From assembly GCA_019639195.1 (NCBI GenBank), contig JAHBSI010000003.1:310001-374000 (forward strand): a stretch of 64,000 nucleotides of DNA, read 5' to 3'. The DNA comes from Acidobacteriota bacterium. Lineage in GTDB: Bacteria > Acidobacteriota > Blastocatellia > Pyrinomonadales > Pyrinomonadaceae. Every line of letters begins with the position of its first letter. The first letter of the stretch is position 1. The notes beneath the pieces were generated by a model, which worked only from the letters and a program-made list of their open reading frames with translations, ran no database searches and was not told the DNA's origin. The translations under genes were made by a program, and so were the position numbers. Of this stretch, positions 26,888 to 36,264 are shown piece by piece.

Positions 26888-27922
26888 ATGGCAAAAGCGA
26901 AAGGAAAAGCAAAGGCGACAAGATCCAGGAAGCTCCTGATCACGGGCGGAACTGGATTTCTGGGCTCCGAGATCGTGCGTCAGCTGCTTGATGCAGGCGA
27001 GAAGAATCTAAAGGTCATGGCGTCGAGTGTCCCCGAATGGATGCTCGATCGAGGGGTGGAAGCGTGCGAAGGTTCTGTTACGTCTCGCGAGGACGTTGCT
27101 CGTGCCGTCAGCGATGCGGAAGCAGTGTTTCACCTCGCCGGTAAGGTGTCGCGTGACAATTCCGACGCGGCGGCGATGAATCGGATCCATCTCGAAGGCA
27201 CGCGATTGCTTTGCGAGGCCGCTAGCGAGGCCGGCGCAAGTACCGTAGTCCTTGCCTCCTCGAGCGGTACGATCGCAGTCAGCGCGGAAGAACAGGTGTT
27301 CGACGAAACTTTTCCGTCGCCGGTCGAGGTGCTCTCTCGCTGGGCGTACTATTCGTCAAAATATTATCAGGAACGCACCGCGCTCCTGAACTTTGACGGC
27401 GAAGGGCGGCGCCTCGTTATTCTCAACCCCTCACTTCTGCTTGGTCCCGGAGACGAAAGACTTTCTTCAACCAAACTGATCCTCGATTTTTTAGGGAAGA
27501 AGGTTCCTTATTGCCCGAGCGGCGGAGTGAATTTCGTTGATGTGCGTGATGCGGCGGCGAGCTTTATTTCGGCCCTTGAGAAGGGAAGGCATCAGGAAAA
27601 GTATCTTCTTGGGTCGGAGAATATGCTGTTTTCAGAGTTCTTTGGACGTTTGGAAAGATTATCGGGCGTGCGAGCACCTAGCCTTCGTGTGCCGAAGAAA
27701 TGGGCATTCGCAGGGGCAGCGATGATCGATTCGCTGTATTCCAACTGGGGAAAAGCCTCGCCGGTCGCTCCAAATGAGGTGGATCAGGCGGAACATTTCT
27801 GGTATTTCGATTCTGCCAAGGCAAAGGAAGAGTTGGGGTTCTCCCCGCGTGATGTGCAGGAAACGCTGAACGACACAATCGCCTATATCAAAGCGAATTT
27901 TCTTGGCGGCGGCGTATTTTAA
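26888..27922 (+). CDS. NAD-dependent epimerase/dehydratase (extended SDR)
   Basis: A 344-residue extended short-chain dehydrogenase. The dinucleotide site is ITGGTGFLG (about 18-26), the central ASSSG stretch holds the catalytic serine/threonine region, and RWAYYSSKYYQE carries the YxxxK pair. The N-terminal 14 residues are very basic. Enzymes of this type act on nucleotide sugars, sterol-like substrates or 3-keto/hydroxy lipids. Its position 35 bp after the ElbD-like gene suggests a shared lipid pathway. The stop codon overlaps the convergent gene's stop in a TTAA tetramer. Confidence 0.85.
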   Translation: MAKAKGKAKATRSRKLLITGGTGFLGSEIVRQLLDAGEKNLKVMASSVPEWMLDRGVEACEGSVTSREDVARAVSDAEAVFHLAGKVSRDNSDAAAMNRIHLEGTRLLCEAASEAGASTVVLASSSGTIAVSAEEQVFDETFPSPVEVLSRWAYYSSKYYQERTALLNFDGEGRRLVILNPSLLLGPGDERLSSTKLILDFLGKKVPYCPSGGVNFVDVRDAAASFISALEKGRHQEKYLLGSENMLFSEFFGRLERLSGVRAPSLRVPKKWAFAGAAMIDSLYSNWGKASPVAPNEVDQAEHFWYFDSAKAKEELGFSPRDVQETLNDTIAYIKANFLGGGVF

Positions 27923-28341
27923 TCGAGCTTGATCAGGTCAAAGAAAAAGAATATGGCGGCCGCGGCCCGCGGTTCAACGCCCGAAGCGTAACCCAAGGTG
28001 CGTCTGCTGCTGTCTTCCACTCTGCCGTTCTCAAGAATATAGCCAACCGTCGAACGAGATGAGTTCTCAACGCGGCCGTTGCTTAGGAGATACCCGAGCG
28101 TACGACGGCTCGAATCCTCGATGGTGCCGTTAGTCTGCAGGTATCCTAGAGTCCTTCGAGAAGCATCCTCAAGCCGTCCATTCTTTAAGAAGTAGCCGAC
28201 GGTACGTCTTGATGCGTCCTCGATAGTACCCGAAGATGAAACGTACCCACGTGTGCTGCGGCTTGCATTTTCAATGCTCTGCCCAACGCCGGGAATCGTT
28301 AGTATAAGGAGAATGATGGCGGCGATGAGGTTAAGTTTCAC
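27919..28341 (-). CDS. Secreted 17-residue-repeat protein (5-fold beta-flower-like)
   Basis: A 140-residue protein with a signal peptide (residues 1-20, ending GVGQ). Six tandem repeats of 17 residues follow, of pattern I/V-E-D/N-x-S-R-x-T-x-G-Y-x-x-x-N/S-G-x, roughly residues 23-120, each ending in the GY...NG turn. This regular spacing predicts a closed beta-repeat structure of the beta-flower type. The C-terminus is hydrophobic (AAAAIFFFF), possibly a membrane anchor. Function unknown. The gene overlaps the end of the permease gene by 11 bp, so the two are coupled. Confidence 0.75.
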   Translation of the reverse strand: MKLNLIAAIILLILTIPGVGQSIENASRSTRGYVSSSGTIEDASRRTVGYFLKNGRLEDASRRTLGYLQTNGTIEDSSRRTLGYLLSNGRVENSSRSTVGYILENGRVEDSSRRTLGYASGVEPRAAAAIFFFFDLIKLD

Positions 28342-29641
28342 TTTGATCTTGATACCTCCGATTGATCGATCGATGGAGTGCGTAGATCACAGCTCCAACG
28401 ACGGCTGCTAATACGATCGGAATACCTTGCTTTGCGATATCTGCATTGGACAACAGCCAAATTATAACAACCAGCGACAAAGCGACGACAACGCCGCCGG
28501 CAGGCGTCCGAAAACCCGATGTCGGAGCATTGTCACGTCGCCTAAACACAGGGAGTGCGAGTGAGGTTGTGGCATAAACAATGAGCCTCGTCACGACCGA
28601 TATCGCGAGCGCCGTGATGAACGTCGAATTTAGGGCAATGATCAATACAAGCACCGCAGTCAGGATCGTGGCGACAACGGGTGTATGAGAGCGTTCCGAT
28701 GTCTTTCCTAATAACCGCGGCAGATCCCCCTGCTCCGACATTGCAAAGAGAAGGCGAGTTGCCGAAAGAAGTCCGACATTCAAGTTGCCAAGGATAGACA
28801 CTAAGGCTCCAACCGTAACGATCGTGGCCCCAATCGGCCCGGCAAAGGAAGCTGCAGCATCGGCGACCGGACGCTGGGAACTCGCAAGGTCGTCAACTGT
28901 TCCGATCGCGACCAACTGAATACCTATATAAACCGCAGCAACGGTCGCAAGCGCTGCAAAAAGCCCCAAAGGTATTGATCGTTGAGGGTTCCGGGTCTCG
29001 CCGGCAACGACAACGGCTGACTCAAACCCGACGAATGCGTATATAAACAGCAGCACCGACTCAGAGAATGACGTGTAGCCCGGCAGCGATTCGAATCGAA
29101 AAGCGTTCGGATCGATAAAGAAGATCCCTATCAAAGCCACGCCGATGAGCGGTATGAGCTTGCCGATCGTCATCACGTTCGTGACCGTTGCAGATTCTTT
29201 GATCCCCGCAAGGTTGACGCCGGTAATAAATCCGACGATCGAAACGATCACGACGATGCGGATGGTCTCCGATTCAGGCAGGAAAAGGCCGAGATAGGTT
29301 ACGAAAAGATTAGTGTTCGCCGCGATCGTCGTTACGCGGACGATCCAATAGAGCCACCCGACCTCAAAACCTGCAAACGACCCGAATGCCTCGCGAGCAT
29401 AAAGGTACGGCCCGCCGCTCTTGTTGAAACGACTGCCGACCTCGGCATAGCAAAGAACGAAAAGGCAGATCACGAGGGCGCATGCAACGCATGCGATCAG
29501 ACTATACGCTCCGATCTTTGAAAATACGGCGGCGGGCAGGCCAAAGATGCCTGCACCGATTATCGTGTTGATAACGATGGCCGTAAAATCTCGGCGTGAA
29601 AGTCCGCGGACAAGTTTGTCTTGCATTTCTTGCAATGCCAT
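28331..29641 (-). CDS. APC-family amino acid permease
   Basis: A 436-residue inner-membrane transporter of the amino acid-polyamine-organocation superfamily with about 12 hydrophobic helices. The TM1 hallmark IGAGIFGLPAAVF is near residues 25-37, and YLYAREAFG in the loop after TM2 and the TM6-type FVGFESAVVVAGETRNPQRSIP are diagnostic. I start at the ATG at 29641 (MALQEMQDKLVRGL...) because the longer in-frame extension is not membrane- or APC-like and overlaps the divergent hydrolase start. The substrate amino acid is not determinable. Confidence 0.9.
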   Translation of the reverse strand: MALQEMQDKLVRGLSRRDFTAIVINTIIGAGIFGLPAAVFSKIGAYSLIACVACALVICLFVLCYAEVGSRFNKSGGPYLYAREAFGSFAGFEVGWLYWIVRVTTIAANTNLFVTYLGLFLPESETIRIVVIVSIVGFITGVNLAGIKESATVTNVMTIGKLIPLIGVALIGIFFIDPNAFRFESLPGYTSFSESVLLFIYAFVGFESAVVVAGETRNPQRSIPLGLFAALATVAAVYIGIQLVAIGTVDDLASSQRPVADAAASFAGPIGATIVTVGALVSILGNLNVGLLSATRLLFAMSEQGDLPRLLGKTSERSHTPVVATILTAVLVLIIALNSTFITALAISVVTRLIVYATTSLALPVFRRRDNAPTSGFRTPAGGVVVALSLVVIIWLLSNADIAKQGIPIVLAAVVGAVIYALHRSINRRYQDQSET

Positions 29642-29716
29642 AGCGCTTTTGCGGCGTCCTTTGTTTATACTCTTTTTGCTACGTTTCCCGAAATATTGAA
29701 GGGTGAAAAATTGGTT

Positions 29717-30733
29717 ATGAAACGACTTTTCAAATTTGCCATCGCGGTGACAGTGTTTCTCGCTGCGGGTACAGCGTTTGGCCAGAACGCCGTAAGGGAT
29801 CGCGAGATCCGCAAGTCCGCGGGGTATGAGCCTCCGCCACTTGCAACTTCCGGCAAGATGAACGAACTGCTTGCAAAGGCTGTCGAAGCAACTCTCGCCG
29901 AGTTCAAGGCCAAGGGCTTTACCCAAAACGATGTTTCCGCCACGCTAGTGGTTTTGGGCGGACAAGGAGCTGAGTGGGAGCGCGGTGAGGTGCGCGGTGA
30001 TGAACGGATATATCCAGCGAGCGTCGTAAAGCTCTTCTATATGGCGGCCTTGGAGCGGCAGATCGAGGACGGCAAAGTTACGGTCACAGCGGAACTTGAA
30101 CGAGGCCTGCACGATATGATCGTCGATTCGTCGAACGAAGCGACCCAGTACATACTCGATGTTCTGACCGACACCTCAAGCGGTGCAGAGTTGCCGGAGA
30201 AGGAGTTCGAAGCATGGCAGTATAAGCGCAATCGTGTGAATCGGTTCTTTGCGTCAATGGGTTACGAGAACATTAACGTAAACCAGAAGACGTTTTGTGA
30301 AGATGCCTATGGTATTGAACAGCAATCGCGAAACTACAAAGGCGAGAATCGAAATATGCTGACAACGAATGCCGTTGCAAGACTGCTTGCCGAGATCGTT
30401 ACGGGCCGGATGGCAAACAAGGATCGGACAGCGGAAATGATGACATTGCTGCGCCGGGACCCATTTAGTAAGGGGCCGGAAGACGATCAGGCACACGGGT
30501 TTACGGGTCGAATGCTGATCGATAGACAACTGAGTGGTCTAAAGCTTTGGTCAAAGGCGGGCTGGACCAGCAAGACCAGGCACGATGCTGCTTACATTGA
30601 GACGCCGGATGGCATGAAGTTTGTCCTGGTTGTCTTCACCGTCGATCATGCAAACGACTACGGCTTTATACCTGCGGTCGCCGGACGAGTTCTTGACGCT
30701 TTGAAAGGAAATGCATCCGTCGATCATCACTGA
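29717..30733 (+). CDS. Exported serine hydrolase, class A beta-lactamase-like
   Basis: A 338-residue penicillin-binding/beta-lactamase-fold protein. A signal peptide spans residues 1-22 (cleavage after AFG or FGQ). The active-site SxxK is SVVK at 102-105, the SDN-like triad is SSNEA near 136-140, and KAGW near 279 substitutes for the KTG box. The beta-lactamase deacylating glutamate is not obvious, so hydrolysis of beta-lactams is not assured; it may be a peptidase or esterase. I choose the ATG at 29717 over upstream starts because it begins the signal peptide. Divergent from the permease with a 75-bp shared promoter. Confidence 0.85.
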   Translation: MKRLFKFAIAVTVFLAAGTAFGQNAVRDREIRKSAGYEPPPLATSGKMNELLAKAVEATLAEFKAKGFTQNDVSATLVVLGGQGAEWERGEVRGDERIYPASVVKLFYMAALERQIEDGKVTVTAELERGLHDMIVDSSNEATQYILDVLTDTSSGAELPEKEFEAWQYKRNRVNRFFASMGYENINVNQKTFCEDAYGIEQQSRNYKGENRNMLTTNAVARLLAEIVTGRMANKDRTAEMMTLLRRDPFSKGPEDDQAHGFTGRMLIDRQLSGLKLWSKAGWTSKTRHDAAYIETPDGMKFVLVVFTVDHANDYGFIPAVAGRVLDALKGNASVDHH

Positions 30734-33700
30734 AGGTCGCAGACCTCGATGACCTCGGCAAGTTCTCCTACAGGTTGTGCGTCCCGAATTAGAAATGCGA
30801 AACCTCTCCGCAGCAGGTCCTTCGCCTGGGCCGCGGGAACCGGCCTTGAGAACAGGTAGCCTTGGCCAAGGCCGCACTTTAGTTCGCGCAGTTTCTCACG
30901 CTGGCTGTGGGTCTCGATTCCTTCAGCGACCACCTCAAGATCGAGATTCTCCCCAAGCATCAGAACGGTCTTCACGATCAGCGAGCTCTTTTGATCTTCA
31001 TCCATCGCCTTAACAAAGGAACGGTCGATCTTCAGTCTTTGGAACGGGAATTTTTGCAGGTAACTGAGGCTTGAGTATCCGGTGCCGAAATCGTCGGTCG
31101 AAAGCCCGACTCCCAGACGGCGCAGCTCTTTGAGCACCTTTAAGGCTTTGTCGCTATGCTCCATAACGGTGCTCTCGGTTACCTCTAGTTTCACCTGTGA
31201 AGCACGCAGCCCGGAAAGGCCGATGGCTTCGCGGACCTGAGCAGTTAAGGTCGGATGCATAAGCTGCTTTGCTGATAGGTTCACGCTTATAGATAGCTGA
31301 CGGTTCGTGTCTCGCTGCCACAAAGCTACCTGACGGCAAGCCTCGTTCAGTATCCATTTGCCGATCCGCACGATAAGGCCCGTCTCTTCGGCAACGTGGA
31401 CGAACTCTTCCGGTCCGACGAGACCATGTTCAGGATGACGCCATCGGATCAGGGCCTCGAATTCGCTCACCTTACCGGTTTCAAGATCGACGATCGGCTG
31501 ATAGTGCACTTCAAACTGATCTTTCTCTAGAGCGTGCCGCAGGTCAGTTTCGACCCGCAGTAGATTCATATTGCGGACGTGCAGATCCTGGTCAAAGATC
31601 TCATAGCGTGCCTTTCCTGCCTCTTTTGCTCGATACATTGCCGCATCAGCATCACGAAGAAAGTCCTCGGGCGTACGGTGTATTTGGCCGGATAGGACGA
31701 TTCCGATGCTAGCGGTCGTAAAGACCTCATAGTTATCCAGCTTGAATGGCTCAGAGATCTTTGTCTGCAGCCTTTCCGCGACCCTCGACACCTCCATCGG
31801 GTCACTGCTTCTCTGCAGCAGGATCGTGAACTCATCGCCTCCCAACCGAGCTACCACGTCTCCCGGGCGAACGCAGGAAGAAAGCTTCTCGGCGATCGCT
31901 ACAAGAAGCTTGTCGCCGATCGTGTGACCGAGGCTATCGTTGATGACCTTAAAACGATCGAGATCGAGGAACAGTACGGCAAACTGCGCATATTCGCTCC
32001 GCTCGCTCTTTGCGACCGCATCGCGGAGATGGTTCATAAATGCCGCTCGGTTTGGGAGCTCAGTGAGCGGGTCGTGGAGGGCATAATACCGGAGGCGTTC
32101 TTCGGCAAGAGTGCGCTCGGTTATGTCGCGGAAGCAGCAGACACGTCCAACAGGTGCGCCGTCGGTCAGCTGCGGCTGAGAATATCGCTCGTAGATGCGG
32201 CCATCTTTGAGGCGGACCAGGGTGTTGGTCGCTAGAAGCGGGTCGTTGTACAGCTTGTCGAGGTCAGCAATAAAAAGTTCAGGTTCCTGCAGTTGGTCAC
32301 AAAGGTGAGCGATCATGTCATCTGCATCCTTCGAGTGCTCGATACGTTCAGGCAGTTCCCACATATCGCGGAACTTCTTGTTGTACGTAACGATCTGTCG
32401 ATCAAGGCTCATGACGACCATTCCGTCTGCGGTTGATTCAAACGTGGAGGAGAAAAGAGATACGGTTTCAAGGATCTTCTCTTCGGCGATCCTCTTTTGT
32501 GTGATATCACGGCCAAGTCCCTGCACGCCGACCGGAACCCCGTCGGCATACATCATTCGCGTGCTGACCTCGAGCGTGACACTTCTTCCATCTTTCGCGA
32601 CGATCTCGATCTCATACATGGTCGGCTTGTCGCTTTCGGATCTTCGCGGTTTCATTCCGCTTGCGGCCTCCCGAAACTCCGGGGCGACGATATCGACATA
32701 GTTCATCCGAAGAAGTTCTTCACGTGTGTAGCCGGAGACCAATTCACCCGCACGGTTGAGCGATGTGAAGTTTCCGTCAAGATCGTGAGTGTAGATCAGG
32801 TCGTTCGCGTTCTCGAAGAGGTCACGAAAACGAGCTTCGCTCTCTCGCAAAGCGTCTTCGGCTCGGCGGCTTTCGGTGATGTCCTGGATGGTGCCGAACA
32901 TACGTTCCGTACGGCCATTCGCACCGACAACGGTCTCGGCCTGGGTTTTTAGCAACCGATCTTCGCCGCTCGGGAGGACGATGCGGGCTTCGACGTCAAA
33001 GAACTTTTGCTCTTTGATCGCTGACACGAATCCTTCTGAGAATATGCCGCGGTCAGACGGACGGATCGCCTGGTAGATGAACTCGATCGTAGGGTTGATC
33101 GCTCGCGGTTCATAGCCGAAGATCCGATAGACCTCGTCCGACCAAGTGATCGTGTTCGCAAGCGAATTTATGCCCTCCTTTAGCTCGAGTTCCCAGCTTC
33201 CGAGATGCGTGATTCGCTGTGCGGCGGCAAGATTCGCCTCACTCTTCCGCAGAGCTTCTTCTGAGTTGCGTCGGTCTGTGATGTCTCGTGCAATGCCCTG
33301 GACCGCTACGGGCTGACCATCCTTGTAGGCGAGACTGCTGTTTACCTCCAACGTGACATGTTCACCATCCTTTCGGACGCAATCGACCTCGTAGATCGTT
33401 TTCGCTGAAAGTCCCTCTAGCTTTTTGCGGAACTCGGTCTTTGACCGTTCCAGGTGTTCGGGAACGATCACCTCCGAGAGATTCATCTTCAACGCTTCGT
33501 CTCGCGAATATCCAAAAACGGACTCGCCAGCCTTGTTGATGGAAGTGTAATTGCCTTCCAGATCGTGCACATAGATGATATCGCTCGCGTTTTCAAAGAG
33601 TTCTCTGTACCGTGCTTCGCTCTCCCGAAGCTTTTGTTCGAACTCGATCTGCCCGGCAACATCGTGCCAGATGACCATGCCCGCAAAGATCTCTCCAGAT

Positions 33701-34449
33701 TCGTCACGGATCGGGAGAACGGTCGTCGAAAAAAAGCCATCAGCGGTATCTTCCCGGAGCGTAATAGTTTCACCGGCGAGGGCTCTCCGATATCGCTCCT
33801 CCCAAACTTTGCCATCCTTGCCCGGAAACACCTCGTGCACCGTCTTGCCTTCAAACGTACCGGAAGTCCAATTTCGAGCTTTGATCTGGGGTCCTTCAGC
33901 CAGCCTATACCGCAGATCGTGGTCAAAAAGAAGAACTCCCGTATCAGGAATATTCTTTGCAAAGGCTCGATAAAGATGATCACGGCGCTTGATCTCAGTT
34001 TCGGCCTCCATCTGAGAGGTCATGTCGATGATCACACCTTGCCAGCAGACCGGTGTCCCATCCTTGTCTTTAATAAAGCAGCCTCGGTCCCGGATCCACA
34101 GCACGCGGCCGTCCGCGCAGAGGACTCGATAAACGAAGTCGTTGTTTTCGCCGCGTTTGAGTGCCTCACGAGTTTTTCCCAGTACCTCATCACGGTCTTC
34201 CGGGTGTGTAACAATGTCCCAAATATCCGACTTCGTCAGCCAATCTTCCAACGGATATCCGAATCGCTCAAATGACCGGCTGATGAAGATCGGTTTGTGC
34301 GGTGGTGTCGGACTTACGGCATAGAACATCGCCGGGAGATTTTCGATAAAGCTCCGAAAGACGCTGTCATCCGCCGCAATGATCGGAAGATTTGCAGCAG
34401 TTTTTTCCGTCAGCGCCGAAATTTGTTTGTTTTCTTTTGCGGTCGTCAT
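30727..34449 (-). CDS. Multi-PAS diguanylate cyclase/phosphodiesterase (GGDEF-EAL)
   Basis: A cytosolic signalling protein of about 1240 residues that makes and/or breaks cyclic di-GMP. About six PAS/PAC sensory modules fill residues ~25-790, several ending in the D-I-T-x-R/K signature. A GGDEF domain follows (about 795-955, intact RLGGDEF near 870), then an EAL domain (about 975-1220, intact EFEALIRWRHPEHG near 996, and the TDDFGTGYSSLSYL loop). Both active-site motifs are complete, so either activity is possible. No membrane segment is seen. The ATG at 34449 is preferred; an in-frame ATG at 34605 adds 52 residues that do not resemble PAS. Its tail overlaps the hydrolase gene's end by 7 bp. 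Confidence 0.92.
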   Translation of the reverse strand: MTTAKENKQISALTEKTAANLPIIAADDSVFRSFIENLPAMFYAVSPTPPHKPIFISRSFERFGYPLEDWLTKSDIWDIVTHPEDRDEVLGKTREALKRGENNDFVYRVLCADGRVLWIRDRGCFIKDKDGTPVCWQGVIIDMTSQMEAETEIKRRDHLYRAFAKNIPDTGVLLFDHDLRYRLAEGPQIKARNWTSGTFEGKTVHEVFPGKDGKVWEERYRRALAGETITLREDTADGFFSTTVLPIRDESGEIFAGMVIWHDVAGQIEFEQKLRESEARYRELFENASDIIYVHDLEGNYTSINKAGESVFGYSRDEALKMNLSEVIVPEHLERSKTEFRKKLEGLSAKTIYEVDCVRKDGEHVTLEVNSSLAYKDGQPVAVQGIARDITDRRNSEEALRKSEANLAAAQRITHLGSWELELKEGINSLANTITWSDEVYRIFGYEPRAINPTIEFIYQAIRPSDRGIFSEGFVSAIKEQKFFDVEARIVLPSGEDRLLKTQAETVVGANGRTERMFGTIQDITESRRAEDALRESEARFRDLFENANDLIYTHDLDGNFTSLNRAGELVSGYTREELLRMNYVDIVAPEFREAASGMKPRRSESDKPTMYEIEIVAKDGRSVTLEVSTRMMYADGVPVGVQGLGRDITQKRIAEEKILETVSLFSSTFESTADGMVVMSLDRQIVTYNKKFRDMWELPERIEHSKDADDMIAHLCDQLQEPELFIADLDKLYNDPLLATNTLVRLKDGRIYERYSQPQLTDGAPVGRVCCFRDITERTLAEERLRYYALHDPLTELPNRAAFMNHLRDAVAKSERSEYAQFAVLFLDLDRFKVINDSLGHTIGDKLLVAIAEKLSSCVRPGDVVARLGGDEFTILLQRSSDPMEVSRVAERLQTKISEPFKLDNYEVFTTASIGIVLSGQIHRTPEDFLRDADAAMYRAKEAGKARYEIFDQDLHVRNMNLLRVETDLRHALEKDQFEVHYQPIVDLETGKVSEFEALIRWRHPEHGLVGPEEFVHVAEETGLIVRIGKWILNEACRQVALWQRDTNRQLSISVNLSAKQLMHPTLTAQVREAIGLSGLRASQVKLEVTESTVMEHSDKALKVLKELRRLGVGLSTDDFGTGYSSLSYLQKFPFQRLKIDRSFVKAMDEDQKSSLIVKTVLMLGENLDLEVVAEGIETHSQREKLRELKCGLGQGYLFSRPVPAAQAKDLLRRGFAFLIRDAQPVGELAEVIEVCDLQ

Positions 34450-34730
34450 GCCCGAGGCGAATCTTAAAGAATTGCCAGTATCTAAGAGGCGAAGTAGCTT
34501 AAATGATGGAAAATGTGATCCTTGATCGGTTCCTGGGATAAGAAAGTAACGCGAGAGAGAAGCCCGGATGAAGCTTTGAGCGATTACGCTTGGATAGCGC
34601 AACATCTAATAGTAACATAGTGGCAGAATCTCGGCTATCATTTTTTTGACCGTCTTTTCCGTCGGATCCGGCCGCAAACGGACGTCCGATCCCGTTTTGC
34701 GGACTATTTCGGGGGGAATACCATTACGAT

Positions 34731-36005
34731 ATGAAGACAATCCTTGGTTTTGTGATCACACTCACGGTAGTCATTTCGGGCTTTGCACAGACGATGCCGA
34801 AAGATGCAGATCCGGTGCTCTGGCAAAAGGCATTGAGGATCCACAGGCGAGCGATCGTGGTAGATGGCCACAACGACATAACATCGCCAATGGTCGATGA
34901 GGACCTTGATCTCGCGACGGATACGCGAGGGAAGTTTCATAAGGACGGCGATCCGTTCTACACGGACCTTTCCAGGTTAAAGCAAGGCGGGATCACGGGC
35001 GAGTTCTTCGCGATCTATGTGTCCGGTTCGACGCTTAAGACAGGCGGTGCAATGCGGCGGGCAATGGATCTGATCGATGCGACATATCGTGAGGTCGAGC
35101 GGCACCCGAAACAACTCTCGTTGTGTACGACCGCCGCCGATATTCGACTGGCAAAGGCACAAGGCAAGATCTGTGCTTTGATGGGCATCGAAGGCGGTTA
35201 TGCGATCGAGAATTCGCTCTACGCACTTCGCGACTTTTATCGGCTCGGGATCCGCTATATGACGCTAACGCACAATGTTTCGCACGATTGGGCGGATGCG
35301 CACGGCGATGTTCCGAAGAACAACGGCTTATCTGAGTTTGGCAAAGAGGTCGTGCGAGAGATGAACCGCTTGGGAATGTTCGTTGACATCTCTCACGTTT
35401 CCGAGAAGGTGATGAATGATGTTCTAGATGTCTCGACAGCTCCGATCATCGCCTCGCATTCTTCCGCGAGGGCTCTGAACGACCATACACGGAACGTTTC
35501 CGATGCGGTTCTAAGGCGCGTCGCTAAGAACGGCGGCGTCATTATGGTGAATTTTTATCCGTCTTTTCTCGACGCGCGGACCAACAAAGAGGAGAACGAG
35601 CGAGCGGCCCGCCTGAAACCTCAATTGGATGCACTTAGAGACAAGTTCAAGAATGATCCCGATGGGTTTAACGCCGGACGGCGAAAGCTCTTTGCAGAGA
35701 ATCCCATTTATGTGACTCCGTACACGCGGATCGTGGATCACATCGACCATATCCGTGATGTTGCAGGCATCGATCATGTAGGCCTCGGCTCGGACTTTGA
35801 CGGAATTCCCTTCCTGCCTGCCGGGATGAGCGGATCTGAGGCGATGCCGCTTATCACGTACGAAATGCTTCGCCGCGGATACACTGAAGCTGACATTCGC
35901 AAGGTCCTTGGCGGTAATTTCCTCCGAGCAATGGCCCAAATGGAGAAGGTCGCCGGCAAACGCCAGATCAGCGGACAGGGAAGCCTCAAAAAACTTTCGA
36001 AGTAG
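34731..36005 (+). CDS. Exported membrane dipeptidase (M19 family)
   Basis: A 424-residue zinc dipeptidase of the renal dipeptidase family that cleaves dipeptides, including some with D-residues. A signal peptide occupies residues 1-20 (to SGFAQ). The metal ligands sit in VDGHNDI (about 44-50), the bridging-glutamate motif MGIEGGYA (about 150-157) and HVSEKV plus ASHSSAR (about 219-246); GLGSDFDG near 348 is the last conserved motif. It probably acts in the periplasm on peptide or cell-wall fragments. Confidence 0.92.
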   Translation: MKTILGFVITLTVVISGFAQTMPKDADPVLWQKALRIHRRAIVVDGHNDITSPMVDEDLDLATDTRGKFHKDGDPFYTDLSRLKQGGITGEFFAIYVSGSTLKTGGAMRRAMDLIDATYREVERHPKQLSLCTTAADIRLAKAQGKICALMGIEGGYAIENSLYALRDFYRLGIRYMTLTHNVSHDWADAHGDVPKNNGLSEFGKEVVREMNRLGMFVDISHVSEKVMNDVLDVSTAPIIASHSSARALNDHTRNVSDAVLRRVAKNGGVIMVNFYPSFLDARTNKEENERAARLKPQLDALRDKFKNDPDGFNAGRRKLFAENPIYVTPYTRIVDHIDHIRDVAGIDHVGLGSDFDGIPFLPAGMSGSEAMPLITYEMLRRGYTEADIRKVLGGNFLRAMAQMEKVAGKRQISGQGSLKKLSK

Positions 36006-36179
36006 GCTGGAATCTTACCTTATCCTCGTCCGGCGGTTGCCCGTGGGTGAATTTGTATTGGCTTTTTACGTGTCAACTGTGCTATAACCTCGGTTAGCCC
36101 CTAATTTGTTTCTAAATTAACTATTGCGGCCGGTTCCAGCGTCTGGTTCCGGATTGGTTTGTCATTCCTGCCGCTAAGC

Positions 36180-36231
36180 CGGCATTTGTCCATTGGAGAA
36201 ATGCCGATAACGTCCTGTTTTTAGGGCATTT
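36180..36231 (+). promoter_or_regulatory. Leader with mutually exclusive hairpins before the kelch/VCBS gene
   Basis: The segment CGGCATTT (36180-36187) can pair with AAATGCCG (36199-36206), and AAATGCC can pair instead with GGCATTT (36225-36231). The three arms form competing hairpins, as in attenuators or RNA switches. The strong ribosome site GGAGGG (36250-36255) lies just downstream. No known riboswitch consensus is recognised. About 260 bp separate the dipeptidase stop from this gene's start; the rest shows nothing definite. Confidence 0.4.
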
Positions 36232-36264
36232 AGCGACTTTAACGTCAATGGAGGGATATTGATA

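Noticed and set aside
36006..36264. Cyclic di-GMP riboswitch before the kelch/VCBS gene
   Set aside because: The leader shows competing hairpins, but the conserved GEMM core and tetraloop-receptor sequences are not visible.
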